Below, piece by piece: positions 45,080 to 56,679 of a stretch of 64,000 nucleotides of DNA. Position 1 is the stretch's first letter. The number at the start of each line of letters is the position of its first letter. The notes below the pieces were generated by a model. It was not told the origin of the DNA, did not search any database, and saw only the letters and a list, made by a program, of their open reading frames with translations. A program made the position numbers and the translations under genes. Location of the stretch: assembly GCF_037042905.1 (NCBI RefSeq), contig NC_087258.1, positions 10,529,501-10,593,500 of the forward strand, given 5' to 3'. The stretch is from Lytechinus pictus (lineage: Eukaryota > Echinodermata > Echinoidea > Temnopleuroida > Toxopneustidae).

Positions 45080-45215
45080 GAATATCTTGATTACTCTTAT
45101 GTCCAAGTTTCATGAACTAGGTCCATATACCTTTGATGACATTTCAAAAACTTAACCTTGGTTAAGATTTCAATGTTGATGACGCCATCAGAAAAGCGGC
45201 GCCTATAGTCTAAAA
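45080..45215. repeat. Fragment of the 163-bp satellite element end
   Basis: ATGTCCAAGTTTCATGAACT, TTAACCTTGGTTAAGATTTC, then AAAGCGGCGCCTATAGTCT, the same order as at 42500-42625, without the terminal hairpin. An isolated 3' remnant upstream of MAD2L2 exon 2. Confidence 0.7.
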
Positions 45216-46449
45216 AATGGTCAATTTGTATGTAATTCATTTTTAAAATGTGCAAATTTATGTGTTTCAAGTGATAGGCCTATAAATGGATCCAATATAT
45301 TGTCCTAGATCATTTGTACAAGTTTTATGTTGATACAGCTGTAAATACGGAATATGTGAGCAAAATATGCTTCAAAAACAAAGAAAATATTAAGAAATTT
45401 GTCAATTCTATGTAATGTATAAAAAAAAATGTGCACTCTTATGTGTTCAAACTGATACAGATGGATGCGATATGTTGTTCTTGGTCATGTGTCCAGGTTT
45501 CATGATGATACAGCATTAAATTAGGAAAATAATTATGAGCAAAATTGTTGTAAAAAACTTGTAGAACTACATGTAGAAGGCACCTCTTAGCTCTTTCAAT
45601 GGTGCCATGCTAAAACAAAAGAAATGATAAGAAATTCTCAATGGATAAATATCATAAAGCAATCTTTATGATGACAATGATATTTATCGACCGATGCAAG
45701 TATCTTACGATTCATGATATTTATCGGCCGATGCAAGTATTTTTAAAAATCTAAGTTGGCAGCTATACACGCGTGTGGTATCTAAGTATCGATAGCAAAG
45801 ACGGTAAGATGGCGACGTAAACCAGGGTGCGACATAAGCGCTTGCCCGAATCGGGCAAGCAAAATTAATTCTCCTATGGAACTTATATTTTAGAAAGATT
45901 CCCCATATTTCACCATCAAAATATAGAAAAGGAAAAGTGACAAAAAAAGCAATATCATTAATTTCTTCTTTCAAAAAAGTTTATAATCCCAAATGCAAAA
46001 TTTGCGCCATTTTCTGCAATTAACACACAGCTCAGAGACGTACACACACACACAGAATCCATGACAGTCTAGCATACCTAGCTAGCTAGCGCCTAGTCCA
46101 TGCAGCCGATGCATGTAGTAAAGTTTCTACGGTGTACGGTGCTGCACGAACGAAGTTTGCTCTGGAAGAAACCTCCCACAGAACTGTCAAAATTCACATT
46201 TCTCCCAATGAAAATTCTTGTAATGTCCATATTTCCTAAAAATTGGGGTAGCTCTGTCATTTGTAAGCAGTAAAAGGAGAAATTTTCACTTCTGTTATGC
46301 TTCAAAAAGATCGGGTTTCGAATGATCGTCTGTATCGCACACACTGAAATACATTGTTTGACAGTCCAACATATGCATTTGTGTGTATGTTGATAAACGT
46401 GGTTTCTTTCGTAACTATTTTTTTAGCCAAGGAAATTGATAAATTTTTT

Positions 46450-49400
46450 TCTTTATTTATGACTGGATAGTTTGAGCTTTCTTCCTCTCTATTTTCTTTC
46501 TTTCTGCCTATCTTTCCTTCTTTTGAATCTCTCTTTATTTCTTTAAATTTCCTTCCTTCTTTTGTTCATTTTTTCTGTTACTATAGCTGTCATTCTTTTC
46601 TTTCTATCTTTTTTTCTTTCTTCCTTCCATCCAACCTTTGTTTACCTCTTTCTTTAATCCTTCCTTCTTTTTCCCCTTCCTTTCATTCTTTCTTACTGTC
46701 TTCCTTCCGTCCATTCATTCTTTACCTTTTCTTCCTGTCTTTTTTTCAGGGTTGTTTGATTTAAATCATGTCGATTAAAATCATGATTTAAATCGCGATT
46801 TAAATCACTTGATTTTTTCAAAAAAATCACTGATTTAAATCAACTTTTATGAAAAAAAATAGTTTTCTCTATTTTCTCTTCTTCTTAACAGATACTTTCA
46901 ATGTAATCATTTTCATTTCTGTTCCACATGCTTTAGAGATACTTTAAAAGAATGATACACCCTCATGGAGTCTGATTTGACACCACTGTTTTATTTTCAA
47001 ATTGTAAAACAAGCAAAACTGATGAAAACAACAAGTTTCTAACGAAGTAATGATAAATAACTCTCTGTATGTACACCAAACTGTTAAAGGTAAATGCTAG
47101 TTTTGGTAACGATATCAAAATGAGTTCGTACAGAATCCAATGAAATGACCACCAAAGTGTCTGTTTGTATAAATAAAACGCATGTGCCAAAGGATTCTGG
47201 AAGAAATTGTGTAATTGCTGAGAAATCAGCAAATAAGCACAGGATTCGGGTAGAGCGTCGGGCCCGACGCTCAAAGCAATAATTATACACTGTCCCACGT
47301 GCGCTTATCCGTGTTGGGGAAGCTCAGTCTGAACATTATTCAGCGTATATTTCAAGATTTCACAAAGTTCAGTTTATGTAACTGTACCAGATCTAGATCC
47401 TCGATGATATACTGCCAATTAAGCCTGGTTTTACAGACTTTCTCATGAAATCAGTGTTTACTGCAACTACTGGAATTTATCTTTAAATCTTCAATAAAAT
47501 AATATATAAAATCTACAAAGGTGCTCAAAGTCCACAACTTTGATACTTTTACAAAACAGCTGAACTACTTGTATGTACCTCCTTCTTGTTACTATTAATA
47601 CCCATTCTTTCAATTACTTAAGTTGAAGGCATATGTGTACATTTGATAAGAATTACATGTATATTTGCATGCTTGTGTATTTTCTTATCAATACCCATAC
47701 ATTCAATTACACAATTTTAAAGTACACATGTATACTTAATAAGTAAGAATTTAAAAATGGGAAAGTTGCTGGGCAAGTGTTACTGTATACAGCAATACAA
47801 CTGCTGTGCTTGCTTGTTCATGTAATAGTTTGAAAAAACAGCACATCAATGATGTGGTGGACAGTGGTGCTTATCCTGCATCTTGCAACAAAATTTATTG
47901 AAGTTTTATTTGGAACTGAGGTTACACTGTAATGAAAACATAAAATGTGTATTTTGTTACAAGCATATCAGGAAGTGCCTATTGCAAATCTGGTTAAATA
48001 TTACATTCAAATTAGATGTTAACGTACAGTTGTGACTTGCAAATGCTTTGTATACCAGATGTAGCTCTAGAGTTGCAAACCCTATTTCTTTGGAAACAAG
48101 TCTTAATATGATAAAGCTTTACAATGGCTTAAAGGCATTGGTTAACATTGTGTTCAGTTTTAAAAATCTGAGTTGCATGTTCTCACGTGTATGCTAACAT
48201 GTCTATGGGAATATAGAAATGAAACAGAGCAAAAAATGCTTTAAAGTGTTATCATTTAGAGAAGCACTCCAAAAAAGTATTTAAAAAATAAAAAAAATTA
48301 CCTGTATATAAGTGGATTATTGTGTCAAATAGTACAATACACAATGTTCAAAAGACTACTTGACCACTATTATTGGTGTAAAACAGTTTAAATATAGTTT
48401 AAAACTTGTTAAGTGTGACCATTATTTTTCGTTGGAAAAAAATTAAAAAAATCTGATTTAAATCATAAAAATCCGATTTAAATAAAAAAAATCTGATTTT
48501 TTTTATTTTTAAAAAAAAATCAAAAGAATCAACAACCCTGCTTTTTTTCTTCCTTACTTTCTTCATCCCTTCATTCCTTTTCTTTTTGTCTTTCATTCTT
48601 TCTTTCTCCTTTCTTTCTGTTTTTCTTTATTTCTGTCTTTCGTTCTTTTGATCTTTCTTTTTTCCATCCATCCTTTCTTTTCTTCCTTATTTTTTCTTTC
48701 TGCCTTCCTTCATCTCTTTCCTTCATTTCTTTCTGTCTTTCGTTGTATCTTTCTTTTCTTTTTTTTCCTTCCTTCCATCTATCCTTATACCTTTTCTTTC
48801 TTTCTTCCTATCTTCCTTCTTTCCTTTCTCATTTTTTTTCTTTCTCTTTTCCTTCCTTCCATCAATCCTTTACCTTTTCTTTTTCTCTTTTCTTTCTTCT
48901 TTCTTTCCTTTCTTTCTGAATTTTTTTGTGTCTTTTGTTCTTTTGATTTTTCTTTTTTTTCCATCCATCCTTCCTTTTCTTCCTTATTTTTTCTTTCTGC
49001 CTTCCTTCATCTCTTTCCTTCATTTCTTTCTGTCTTTCGTTGTATCTTTCTTTTCTTTTTTTCCCTTCCTTCCATCTATCCTTATACCTTTTCTTTCTTC
49101 CTATCTTCCTTCTTTCCTTTCTCTCGTTTTCTTTCTTTCCCTTTTCCTTCCTTTCTGTTTACCTTTTTTCTTTCTTGTTTTCCTTTTATTCATTCCTTTC
49201 TTTCCTTCCTTTCTCTTCCTCTCATTTTTCCCTATTTTTTTTCTTTTTTCTTTCCATCTTCCTTTCCCTTCTTTCTTCCTTTCTTTCTTTCTTTCCCTCT
49301 TTCTCTTCCCCGCAGCCATTCTCTCTCTCTTATTTATTTTTTTAAATTTTTTCTTCTTTCTTCCTTCCTTTATTTCTTCGTCCTTTCTGTCTTTCTTCTT

Positions 49401-49460
49401 ACTTTTTTTCTTTCATTCTCTCCCCCTCTCTTCATTTTTTTCTCTGGTTATTTTCAGTGA
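46450..49460. repeat. Pyrimidine-rich (CTTT)n tract split by the inner element
   Basis: 46450-46746 and 48541-49460 are made of degenerate CTTT, CCTT and TTCC words with almost no purines on the plus strand. The 270-codon open frame in it (48648-49460) is Phe/Ser/Leu only and is not a gene. Such tracts can form triplex DNA. Confidence 0.85.
46747..48540. mobile_element. Inner hAT-like element, 1.8 kb, nested in the outer one
   Basis: Left CAGGGTTGTTTGATTTAAAT, right inverse ATCAACAACCCTG; CTTTTTTT (8 bp) stands on both sides (46739-46746, 48541-48548). Both ends are built from repeated GATTTAAATC words. No transposase is recognised; the longest minus-strand open stretch (46963-47298, 111 codons) has no family I know. 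The 8-bp duplication lies in a T-rich tract, which makes it a little less decisive. Confidence 0.8.
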
Positions 49461-49833
49461 TTTCCCCCTTTTTTATTGTGTGTCCTAGTCCCCTCCAAAA
49501 TATTTGGAAAATATATGAGATTAGGAATTTAATTAAAGAGCATATTTACCATTTATTTTGTCATGATGTTCAAGATAAAAAAAAAAAAAAAAAAAAATAC
49601 AACTACAAGGTACATCAGTAGTCATGTTTAAAAATGTATTTTTAAAGCCGTCAATGGTATGGTATGTAAAACTATAAGGCTATTACTTGTTTTGAAGCAT
49701 TAAAACTTTGTTTTGAAGGATTTTTTCGGGCAAGTGAAATCTATATTCGGGCAAGTATTTTCCAACTATTTGAAAATTTACTTGCCCGACTGGGCAAGTG
49801 CTTCAAAAAATTTATGTAGCACCCTACGTAAAC

Positions 49834-50230
49834 AGACTGGATAAGTAAACGCTCATGCTCTTAATTATTTTTCAAATTTACTACTATTTATTGAATAAAT
49901 GTATGCAAAGTTATATTTTAAGGGGGGTAAATACAATGTATTATTGTTTTGGCCCATGTACGTTAGTTTGGGCTCAAACTGAAACTGTCAAAACGATATG
50001 TAAAAGACAGTTTGATTTACATGTAGGTCTAGTTTCACCGCGGGAAAACCCACAGTATATAGGAAGCAATGCCAATGGTAACCCGTCCCAGGCTTCATGG
50101 AGAGTAAGCCTACGTACAGTCAGTAGATACTTTTTTACTCTCCAGAACTTAAAGTTTAACTAGCCTCCGGGCTAATTCTACCCCATTTTGGTCTTTGGAG
50201 AGTATGTTAATGTTATTGTTACAGTTACAC
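49834..50230. other. Sequence between transposons, upstream of MAD2L2
   Basis: No gene seen. It would be intron 1 or the 5' flank of MAD2L2 on the minus strand. I looked for a short exon encoding a MAD2L2-like start with a phase-1 donor and did not find a convincing one. Confidence 0.4.
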
Positions 50231-50696
50231 CAGTAGAGGCGCACGGCCAATATGGGAGACTCTCTCCAATATGGGAGACTCTCTTCAATAGGGGAGACAA
50301 TCTCCCACATTGGAGACTTGCTTTGCAAAAGGACAAAAGAAACAACAGCAACAAAAACATGATTTTTTCCACCCAAAATTTTGTCTCACTGAGGTCAGAA
50401 GCCCATTTGTTTTGCGTGTGATTGACAACAAAAATCCTTATCAAAACAAAAGTAGACGGTGAATTTTTAAAGTAGACGGTGAAAAGGGGTAATTTTTCAT
50501 GAGGAATCTGCTTATCACATTTTTATTTGCCGCCAAGGTAATCCTTTTGCAGCAAATGTAAACAAAGGAAATTGATCTCCAAAACTGGAGACTTTCTCTG
50601 AAATTGGATACCCAAATTCTTTACAAAAGTCTCTGATATTGGAGATAATCTCCCACATTGGAGACAGTCTCCAATATTGGCCGTGCGCCTCTACTG
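50231..50696. mobile_element. Fold-back element with CAGTAGAGGCGCAC termini and TACAC duplication
   Basis: CAGTAGAGGCGCACGGCCAA and its exact inverse bound a 466-bp element; TACAC stands on both sides (50226-50230, 50697-50701). Inside, GGGAGACTCTC and TCTCCCACATTGGAGAC units repeat in both orientations near each end. No ORF; superfamily not assigned. Confidence 0.85.
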
Positions 50697-52230
50697 TACA
50701 CGGACGAGTCCTGATCCTCCTGCCGTCCTGGGCTCCAGCCCGCAAAGCCGGCCAGAGCTCCCTGGGTTACACGATAGCGAGCCGTCTGTGTACGAGGAGA
50801 AATTAAAACAAATTGAAAATGTTTAAAAACTCCTCGAAACAGACGGCTGGCAGCTAGCAGCTGTAATTATAAATGCCCGCGATGCTTGACCGCTCGCTAG
50901 CTTCCTTCACTTCACGGCCGCGGACCCCGTGGGCGTGCCGTGAGGTTACTCGATGCAAAATTCAGGACGCGAAAGCAGGCATTTAGTGCCCCATTAATTC
51001 ACCCATTGATTATCATACATACCGTGTGACAAATTGAGATCTTGACACCCTTTTGATTCCATTTTCCCTGCCTTTAAAACTTGGTATCTGACGTTACATA
51101 GATTATGTAAAAAAAGATACTTTGTCGCAAATTGTCCTCCATCAAGGGCGAGCGAGGTATGGTACTCTCAGATTCTAAGAAAAAAGGAATAAATAAAAAT
51201 AATGCCCCCCCCCCCCCGGCCCCATCTTTTTCTTATCCCTTGTCTGCCAGTGAATCTCGATCAGTTTAGATATCATCTAATTTACTTCTTACAACCTTTG
51301 TTTGTTTAAGTTTCGAAAAAAAATTATCTTATAAGACATTCACAAATTCCAAACAGCATCAGTAATGTATTGTAGGCCTACAGATCGTAATTATATAGTG
51401 GAGGACAGTGCAAGATGAAGTCTAAATTTAAGTGTCAATGTTATAATTCTGATACACCACGTATTAAGCCTACACTTGGAAAAACGTAAAAAACACAAAC
51501 ATTGTTTACAAATCAGTAAATCGTACTTACTTCATAAAAGGCAATTTGATCCAATGCTAATTACTATTTAAGAAGAAAAGATTCTCATTTCAATCTGAAT
51601 TTCAACATAGCCCTAAAGATTCTTATTTCACCAGTGAGGGTAGTAATTTGAACTGTTCTCCCAGTGGGCTTATATATGACGCTCATGTTGAATACTTTAA
51701 TTCTAAGAATTGTTCGTCCAGTATACAAACATAGGAATATTATCCACAAATAAAGTCAAAGTAATAAGGTTTCCTCATATAAGGCTATATCAAGACTTTT
51801 TCCCTTCGAACTGACCTTATTAATTTAAGTCAACAATTATATCCAACATGCATTCTAAAAATATAAAAATAAATAGTCAAATCAATCTAATAATTAAAGT
51901 CAGTGGCGTAATGGAGGAATAATGAGGAGGCCAAACATTTTGCAGTTTTATACGAAAATTAAAAAAGTGATATAGGCCTAATTTGACAAATATATTTAAA
52001 TCATATTAAAAGTTCACACGTTTAATTTGATTTCCTCTTCTTTCTTTTCTCTTTTTTTTTTCCCCTTGATCGTGGAACTTTTGCGGGTCATGGTCCCAGG
52101 GCCGTCGCTATAAGGGGGGGGGGGGTTGGGCCGCGGGGTGCAATCGGCTCCCCCCCCCCCACTAATTTCGATATAGTCATGATCGTCGGTAAATCAGCGT
52201 TGCCGTCGGGAAAAATTGGGGGGTGTATAA
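50697..52230. other. Intergenic stretch with a GC-rich segment
   Basis: 50700-50960 is clearly more GC-rich and CpG-containing than its surroundings (GGCCGCGGACC, CGGACGAGTCC) and contains GACGGCT/AGCCGTC inverted words; it could be the MAD2L2 promoter side, but no transcript evidence is visible. 50960-52080 is plain AT-rich DNA. C- and G-runs lie at 51206-51217, 52116-52125 and 52151-52160. Confidence 0.4.
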
Positions 52231-52369
52231 GGAGGGACGAAAGAAAGAAAGAAAGAAAGAAGGAAGGAAAGAAGGAAAGAAAGAAGGAAGAAAAGAAGGA
52301 AAGAAAGAAAGAAGCCAAAGAAAGAAGGAAGAAAAGAAAGAAAGAAAGAAAGAAAGAAGGAAAGAAGGA

Positions 52370-52405
<36 letters not shown>

Positions 52406-52545
52406 AGGAAAGAAAGAAGGAAGAAAAGAAAGAAAACAGAAAGAAAGAAAGAAAGAAAGAAAGAAAAAGAAAGAAAGAAAGGGACAATTGAGGATCGAAG
52501 AGGAAAACAATTTAAAGGAAGGAGAAAAATCAGAGAGAGGAGAGT
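52230..52545. repeat. (GAAA)n/(GGAAAGAA)n purine tract
   Basis: About 260 bp of AAAG and GGAAG words with almost no pyrimidines, mirror in character to the CT tract at 46450-49460. Overlapping Lys/Glu/Arg or Phe/Ser/Leu open frames here are by-products. Confidence 0.9.
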
Positions 52546-53821
52546 AGGGGAAGGCGGGGCAAATTGTAACACTTTTTGCATTTTGTATATTAAGGCGACC
52601 GCACACCTTACGAGTGGTCTGCGACCCGATTTTGGAACAAATCGTATTTTGCTCATTTTCTGAAGATGTGAATGCGGAACATATCATTTTATTTGAGGTT
52701 AAAATTAATTGAAATAATAATATTATAACAATTTTGAAAGATTGCAAGCCCGTATTTTGGAGTAAAGTCCCTGAATTAGTTTCAAATCGTAGCCAATCGT
52801 AATACTGCTATGACGTCATTACGACTAGATATTAACTTCGCTTTTATTCTAAGAAGGATGATAGCATAGTCACAAATTTGATCATAGGTATTCGTACGAT
52901 GATTTCAAACATTACACAGTAAGATATTCCAAGTCTCAATATTAGCATCAAATTCTATTACATTTTATTCTGAATTCGGGTCGCAGACCAGTCGTAAGGA
53001 TCGCATGTGCGGTGGCCTTTAGACTTGATATGACTAATAATATTGTAGAAATAAGTACCTAGCCTTTAGATTTGATTCTTGGGAAATACTTATATATAGG
53101 CTACTAACTTTCTACCCCCACACTGAAATTCATTGTGACCTTTGAAAAAAACGATGTCAAATGGCTCAACTTGCCCCATCTTTGGGGTAAATTGTGCCAC
53201 CTTCTGGGGTAAGTTGAGCCTATGTACAAAATGTATGCAGGAAGAACAAGCACTTAATTTTTTTTATTTAAAGTCTTTTCACTTGCTAATTCTCTATAAA
53301 TACTAACACCCTCTCAAAGTAAAAGAACTGTCATGTGAATTTGCTCCTTTCTGCCTGCTTTTTAAGGGTTTTTCAAATTATTATTATACATTACCAATTT
53401 ACCATGCATAAGAATTACTATGGCTCAACTTGCCCCAGTGTTGGCTGGCTCAAATTACCCCAGTCCGAACTTAAAATGCGATATTTTCACATCCACACAT
53501 TTCTTATGCATGTAATAGACTATGACAAGAATGAGAATCCATACATGGACTAACAATGTTGTTCTTATTTCTTTATTATATTTAAAGACGTGTGCGGATA
53601 AAAAGCACTTATCTTTTTCACACCCTTTTTTACTTTTTTGGTTGAAATTTGTATTTTTCCCTCTAAAAAGTACTTTTTGTTTCAAAGTTGAAAACAATGT
53701 GGTGGGGTTTAGGGGCAATGCAATGGGTCATCAATACATGACACAACCACAATGTCTGACTCATTCATTATGGGGGTGGTGGCTCAACTTGCCCCTATGC
53801 TCACCCGCCTCAGTTCCCCTA
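52545..53821. mobile_element. GGGGCAA.TTGAGCC element with nested MITE E
   Basis: Ends TAGGGGAAGGCGGGGCAAAT and, inverted, TAGGGGAACTGAGGCGGGTG. Close to both ends, and within, GGCTCAACTTGCCCC and its inverse recur (53161, 53210, 53422, 53780). Family E MITE copy 2 lies inside near the left end. Open frames such as 53522-53896 are not recognised as genes. Confidence 0.65.
52593..53018. mobile_element. MITE family E, copy 2, TTA target duplication
   Basis: 426 bp with AGGCGACCGCACACCTTACG at the left and the inverse TGTGCGGTGGCCT at the right, flanked by TTA (52590-52592, 53019-53021). The ends match copy 1 at 16722-17150. TTA and TAA are both TWA duplications, as expected for PIF/Harbinger. 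Confidence 0.85.
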
Positions 53822-53904
53822 GTCGGTAGACAATGTCATCTGTGTGTCAGTGCAAATAGCTCCATGATCAGTGTCTTGTATGTTATACAAGCGTAGTAAT
53901 CAGT

Positions 53905-54220
53905 GGCGTACCAAGGATTTTTAACAGGGGGGGGGCAAAACCGTCCGCCAAAAAATTGAAATTTGACAAGCATAAAAAAAAAAAAAAAAAAAAAGGTCTT
54001 CAATCACAAATGAAGGATTTCGTACCAGAAAAAAAATTTGACAAGCAAAAAAAAAAAAGGCTTCAAGCTCGTCAGGGGGGGGGGGGCAATAAAGGTCTTC
54101 AAGCTCGTCAGGGGGGGGCAACAAAGGTTTTTCAAGCTCGTCAGGAGGGCAGGGATACGTCCTTTACATGAGTTGTGGCTCGTCAGGGGGGGGCAGACTG
54201 CCCCCTCTGCCCCCCGTAGG
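53905..54220 (+). repeat. G-tract / TTTGACAAGC / GAGCTCGTCAGG-like repeat
   Basis: AGTGGCGTACCAAGGATTTT, G9, AAATTTGACAAGCATAAAAA, a long A-run, then three or four tandem AGGTCTTCAAGCTCGTCAGG units, each followed by a G8-G10 run. It is inverse to 56320-56740. Confidence 0.8.
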
Positions 54221-54600
54221 TAGTAATCACCTTTTGTCGATAGGGTACACAACATTTAGATTCTATGAGAAACAGTAGTTGATGATCGATGATACCAAAG
54301 TTTTCATTTAATGATATAATCAGTTAGTTGTGAGCAAACATGGACTATAATCCAAAGTTTTAATGTGAAGGTCGTCGATATAAAGTACATACTGGCCTGC
54401 AGACTCATACTAACTCCTTTATAGATCATTTCTCATATAACGATGATTACAGCTATTTTACCTTCAAATTTAATAAATTTCTTTTTCGATGATCATTTCC
54501 TACTTCTCTTGATATGTTATAAATCCTACTCACTGTATATATAATTAGTATTACAATATTTGCTCTTTTACGATCTCCTCTATGCTCAAGTATGACTTCA

Positions 54601-54878
54601 GGGCCCCGTCTTACAAAGAGTTGCAATTGATTCAATCAATCGTAACTCTATGGAAATCCACTGATCAGTGTCATAATTTTTTCTACAGGAAATTTGCAAA
54701 ATGTCCTTTGTAAACAGAGGAGAACACACCAAACTGTCAAGAAATCAATGAATTTATAGATATACATTCATATCTAGATTTTTTATGAACAAACATGTAT
54801 TTTAATATATTGACTTTGCTGGCTTTCCATAGTTGCGATCGGATCGGGTCAATCGCAACTCTTTGTAAGACGGGCCCC
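54601..54878. mobile_element. Fold-back MITE, family A, copy 4
   Basis: GGGCCCCGTCTTACAAAGAG at the left, CTCTTTGTAAGACGGGCCCC at the right (exact inverse except one base), with the inner GATTGATTCAATCAATC palindrome. Same orientation as copy 1. 278 bp. Confidence 0.88.
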
Positions 54879-55029
54879 AGAAGTCATCTTCCTGAAGTAT
54901 CAGGTGACTGTCAACTTAATTGTTATAATAGAAATGGTTCATTTGTAATTATAACAAGTCTTTACGAAACCGGACCCATATGTAAGTTGCTCGATCTGCA
55001 TCCTTACCACTGGCGTGTGGGTGCTCATT

Positions 55030-55257
55030 GTGGGCAAGGGTGGAAATCTTTCCCCAAAGGTAGGGGGAGGGGGACCAGGGGCTGGACAGTTTGACAAGCA
55101 AACAAAAAAGGGGGAAAAGGTTATCACCCCAAATGTAAGGTCATTTCGACCAAAATAAATTTGACAAGAAAAAAAAGTTATCACCCAAAAAGTAAGGTCA
55201 TCTCGTCCAAAGTACATGTTTTATTTGATTTTGAATGATGTCCCTGGGATTTCCGCC
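55030..55257. mobile_element. Short hAT-like relic, CATGGGCGGAAATC termini
   Basis: Left CAAGGGTGGAAATC and right GATTTCCGCCCATG face each other; TTGTGGG stands on both sides as seven of eight bases of a possible target duplication. The interior carries TTTGACAAGCAAAC and AAATTTGACAAGAAAAAA. The same end occurs at 59672 and 63500. Confidence 0.55.
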
Positions 55258-56137
55258 CATGCTTGTGGGCACTCTGGTCCTATACACTGAGAATCAAAGT
55301 TCCATGACCAGAAAAAGAGAAAGGGGAAATTGATATCTAGCTTAGTCAGATTCGTTCTTGATCATTGCTACGTTTTTAATTTAGTCACTGATTTACGTGA
55401 TAGTATGTTTACTAGTGTACTTTTATGTTCGATTGAAAATTATGTAAATGTTTCACTTGGTAATATTTATTTGCATTTTGTTGACGGAAATGTTAAATGT
55501 TATCATCAGAATTTTGTATCGAAAAGAATATTGATATATAGTGTCATATTCAAATTCCTTGGTTTCTTTTTTTAGCACATGATGGTGCAGTCCCTGTCGC
55601 ACAACCCTATAGTTTGATGTTGTTTTAATACCGTGACGGTAATTATTATTTAAATGTAGGCCTACAATTTTTTTTTCAGTTTTAACACACGGATGGCAGA
55701 CATGGCGACAGATACTTCAAAAACAATGAAAATCGCGGCAAGTGAACTGAAGATCTTGCGACCAAAATGACCCTTGTGCGTTGCTATGTCAATGTATAAA
55801 TGATCTTTTGTTCATATACAGACATTCTTGACGCCCTCAATTAGAGACTACAACAAAACAGCTTCTAAACCGAATTGGCCTTTATAGTTTTCAACTCGCT
55901 GTCGGCTGTAATTAAACTGGAAAAAAAATATATGTACAGAATTTCAGCAGATGACGTAATGATAGAAACATTGGTTCACGTTCATGAACTACAATGTTGT
56001 CACGTGACAAATTCAGTACTTATCTTGTTTCACGGTCGACGAACACTTTTGTTCAAGTATGCCATGAATAAAAAAGGAATGATTTTTGCCCACACCACTC
56101 CCCTTATACATGCCCCTTTGGCGGTCTAAAACTTGGA

Positions 56138-56310
56138 AGTCAGGTGCAGATCCAAGATTTTCAAAAAGGGGGAGGGGGGCACATTTTCACGATGACAATT
56201 TGACAAGCAAAACAAACCAAAATAAAAAAAGGCTTCCACCTGAAATTGAAGATCATTTCATCCGCGAGAAACTTGACAAGCAAAAAGAAAAAAAGTCCTC
56301 ACTTTCAAGC
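56138..56310 (+). repeat. G-tract / TTTGACAAGC repeat, plus copy
   Basis: GGTGCAGATCCAAGATTTTC, GGGGGAGGGGGGC, ACAATTTGACAAGCAAAACA, then CATTTCATCCGCGAGAAACT and TGACAAGCAAAAAGAAAAAA. Confidence 0.65.
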
Positions 56311-56645
56311 ACTAGCGTACCTACGGGGGGGGGGGGGGGCAGGGGGGGCACTCTGTCCCCCCTGACGAGCCACAACCCATACAAAAGACATATACCTGCC
56401 CCCCCCCCTGACGAGCTTAAAAGACCCTTATTGCCCCCCCCCCTGACGAGCTTGAAGACCTTTATTGCCCCCCCCCTGATGAGCTTGAAGACCTTTTTTT
56501 TTTATTTTTTTTTTTGCTTGTCAATTTTTTTCTGGTACGATGACCTTCATTTTTTCATTGAAGACCTTGTTTTTTTTTATTTTTATTTTTTTTTTTGCTT
56601 GTCAATTTTTTTCTGGTACGATGACCTTCATTTTTTCATTGAAGA

Positions 56646-56679
<34 letters not shown>

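Larger units (their letters stand above)
45823..49825. mobile_element. hAT-like non-autonomous element, 4.0 kb, with 8-bp target duplication
   Basis: Left end CAGGGTGCGACATAAGCGC, right end inverse TTTATGTAGCACCCT (final G lost). ACGTAAAC stands immediately outside both ends (45815-45822, 49826-49833), an intact 8-bp duplication typical of hAT elements. Subterminal TTGCCCGA and TCGGGCAA words repeat in both orientations, a usual transposase-binding arrangement. No transposase is readable. It contains a long CT-rich tract and a second hAT-like insertion. It lies upstream of the second MAD2L2 exon, probably in intron 1. Confidence 0.85.

Noticed and set aside
46963..47298. 111-codon minus frame inside the inner hAT-like element as a transposase piece
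   Set aside because: No hAT dimerisation or DDE-type motif could be seen and the overlapping frame is equally open.
48648..49460. 270-codon open frame, plus strand, with overlapping 186- and 101-codon frames
   Set aside because: Composed almost only of Phe, Ser, Leu and Pro because it lies in a CTTT-type tract; open in all three frames, no domain.
52088..52747. 219-codon and 159-codon minus frames and the Lys/Glu-rich plus frames
   Set aside because: By-products of the GAAA tract; open in several frames on both strands, with no splice or start context.
53522..53896. 124-codon open frame
   Set aside because: Lies inside the GGCTCAACTTGCCCC repeat element, with no motif and no splice support.
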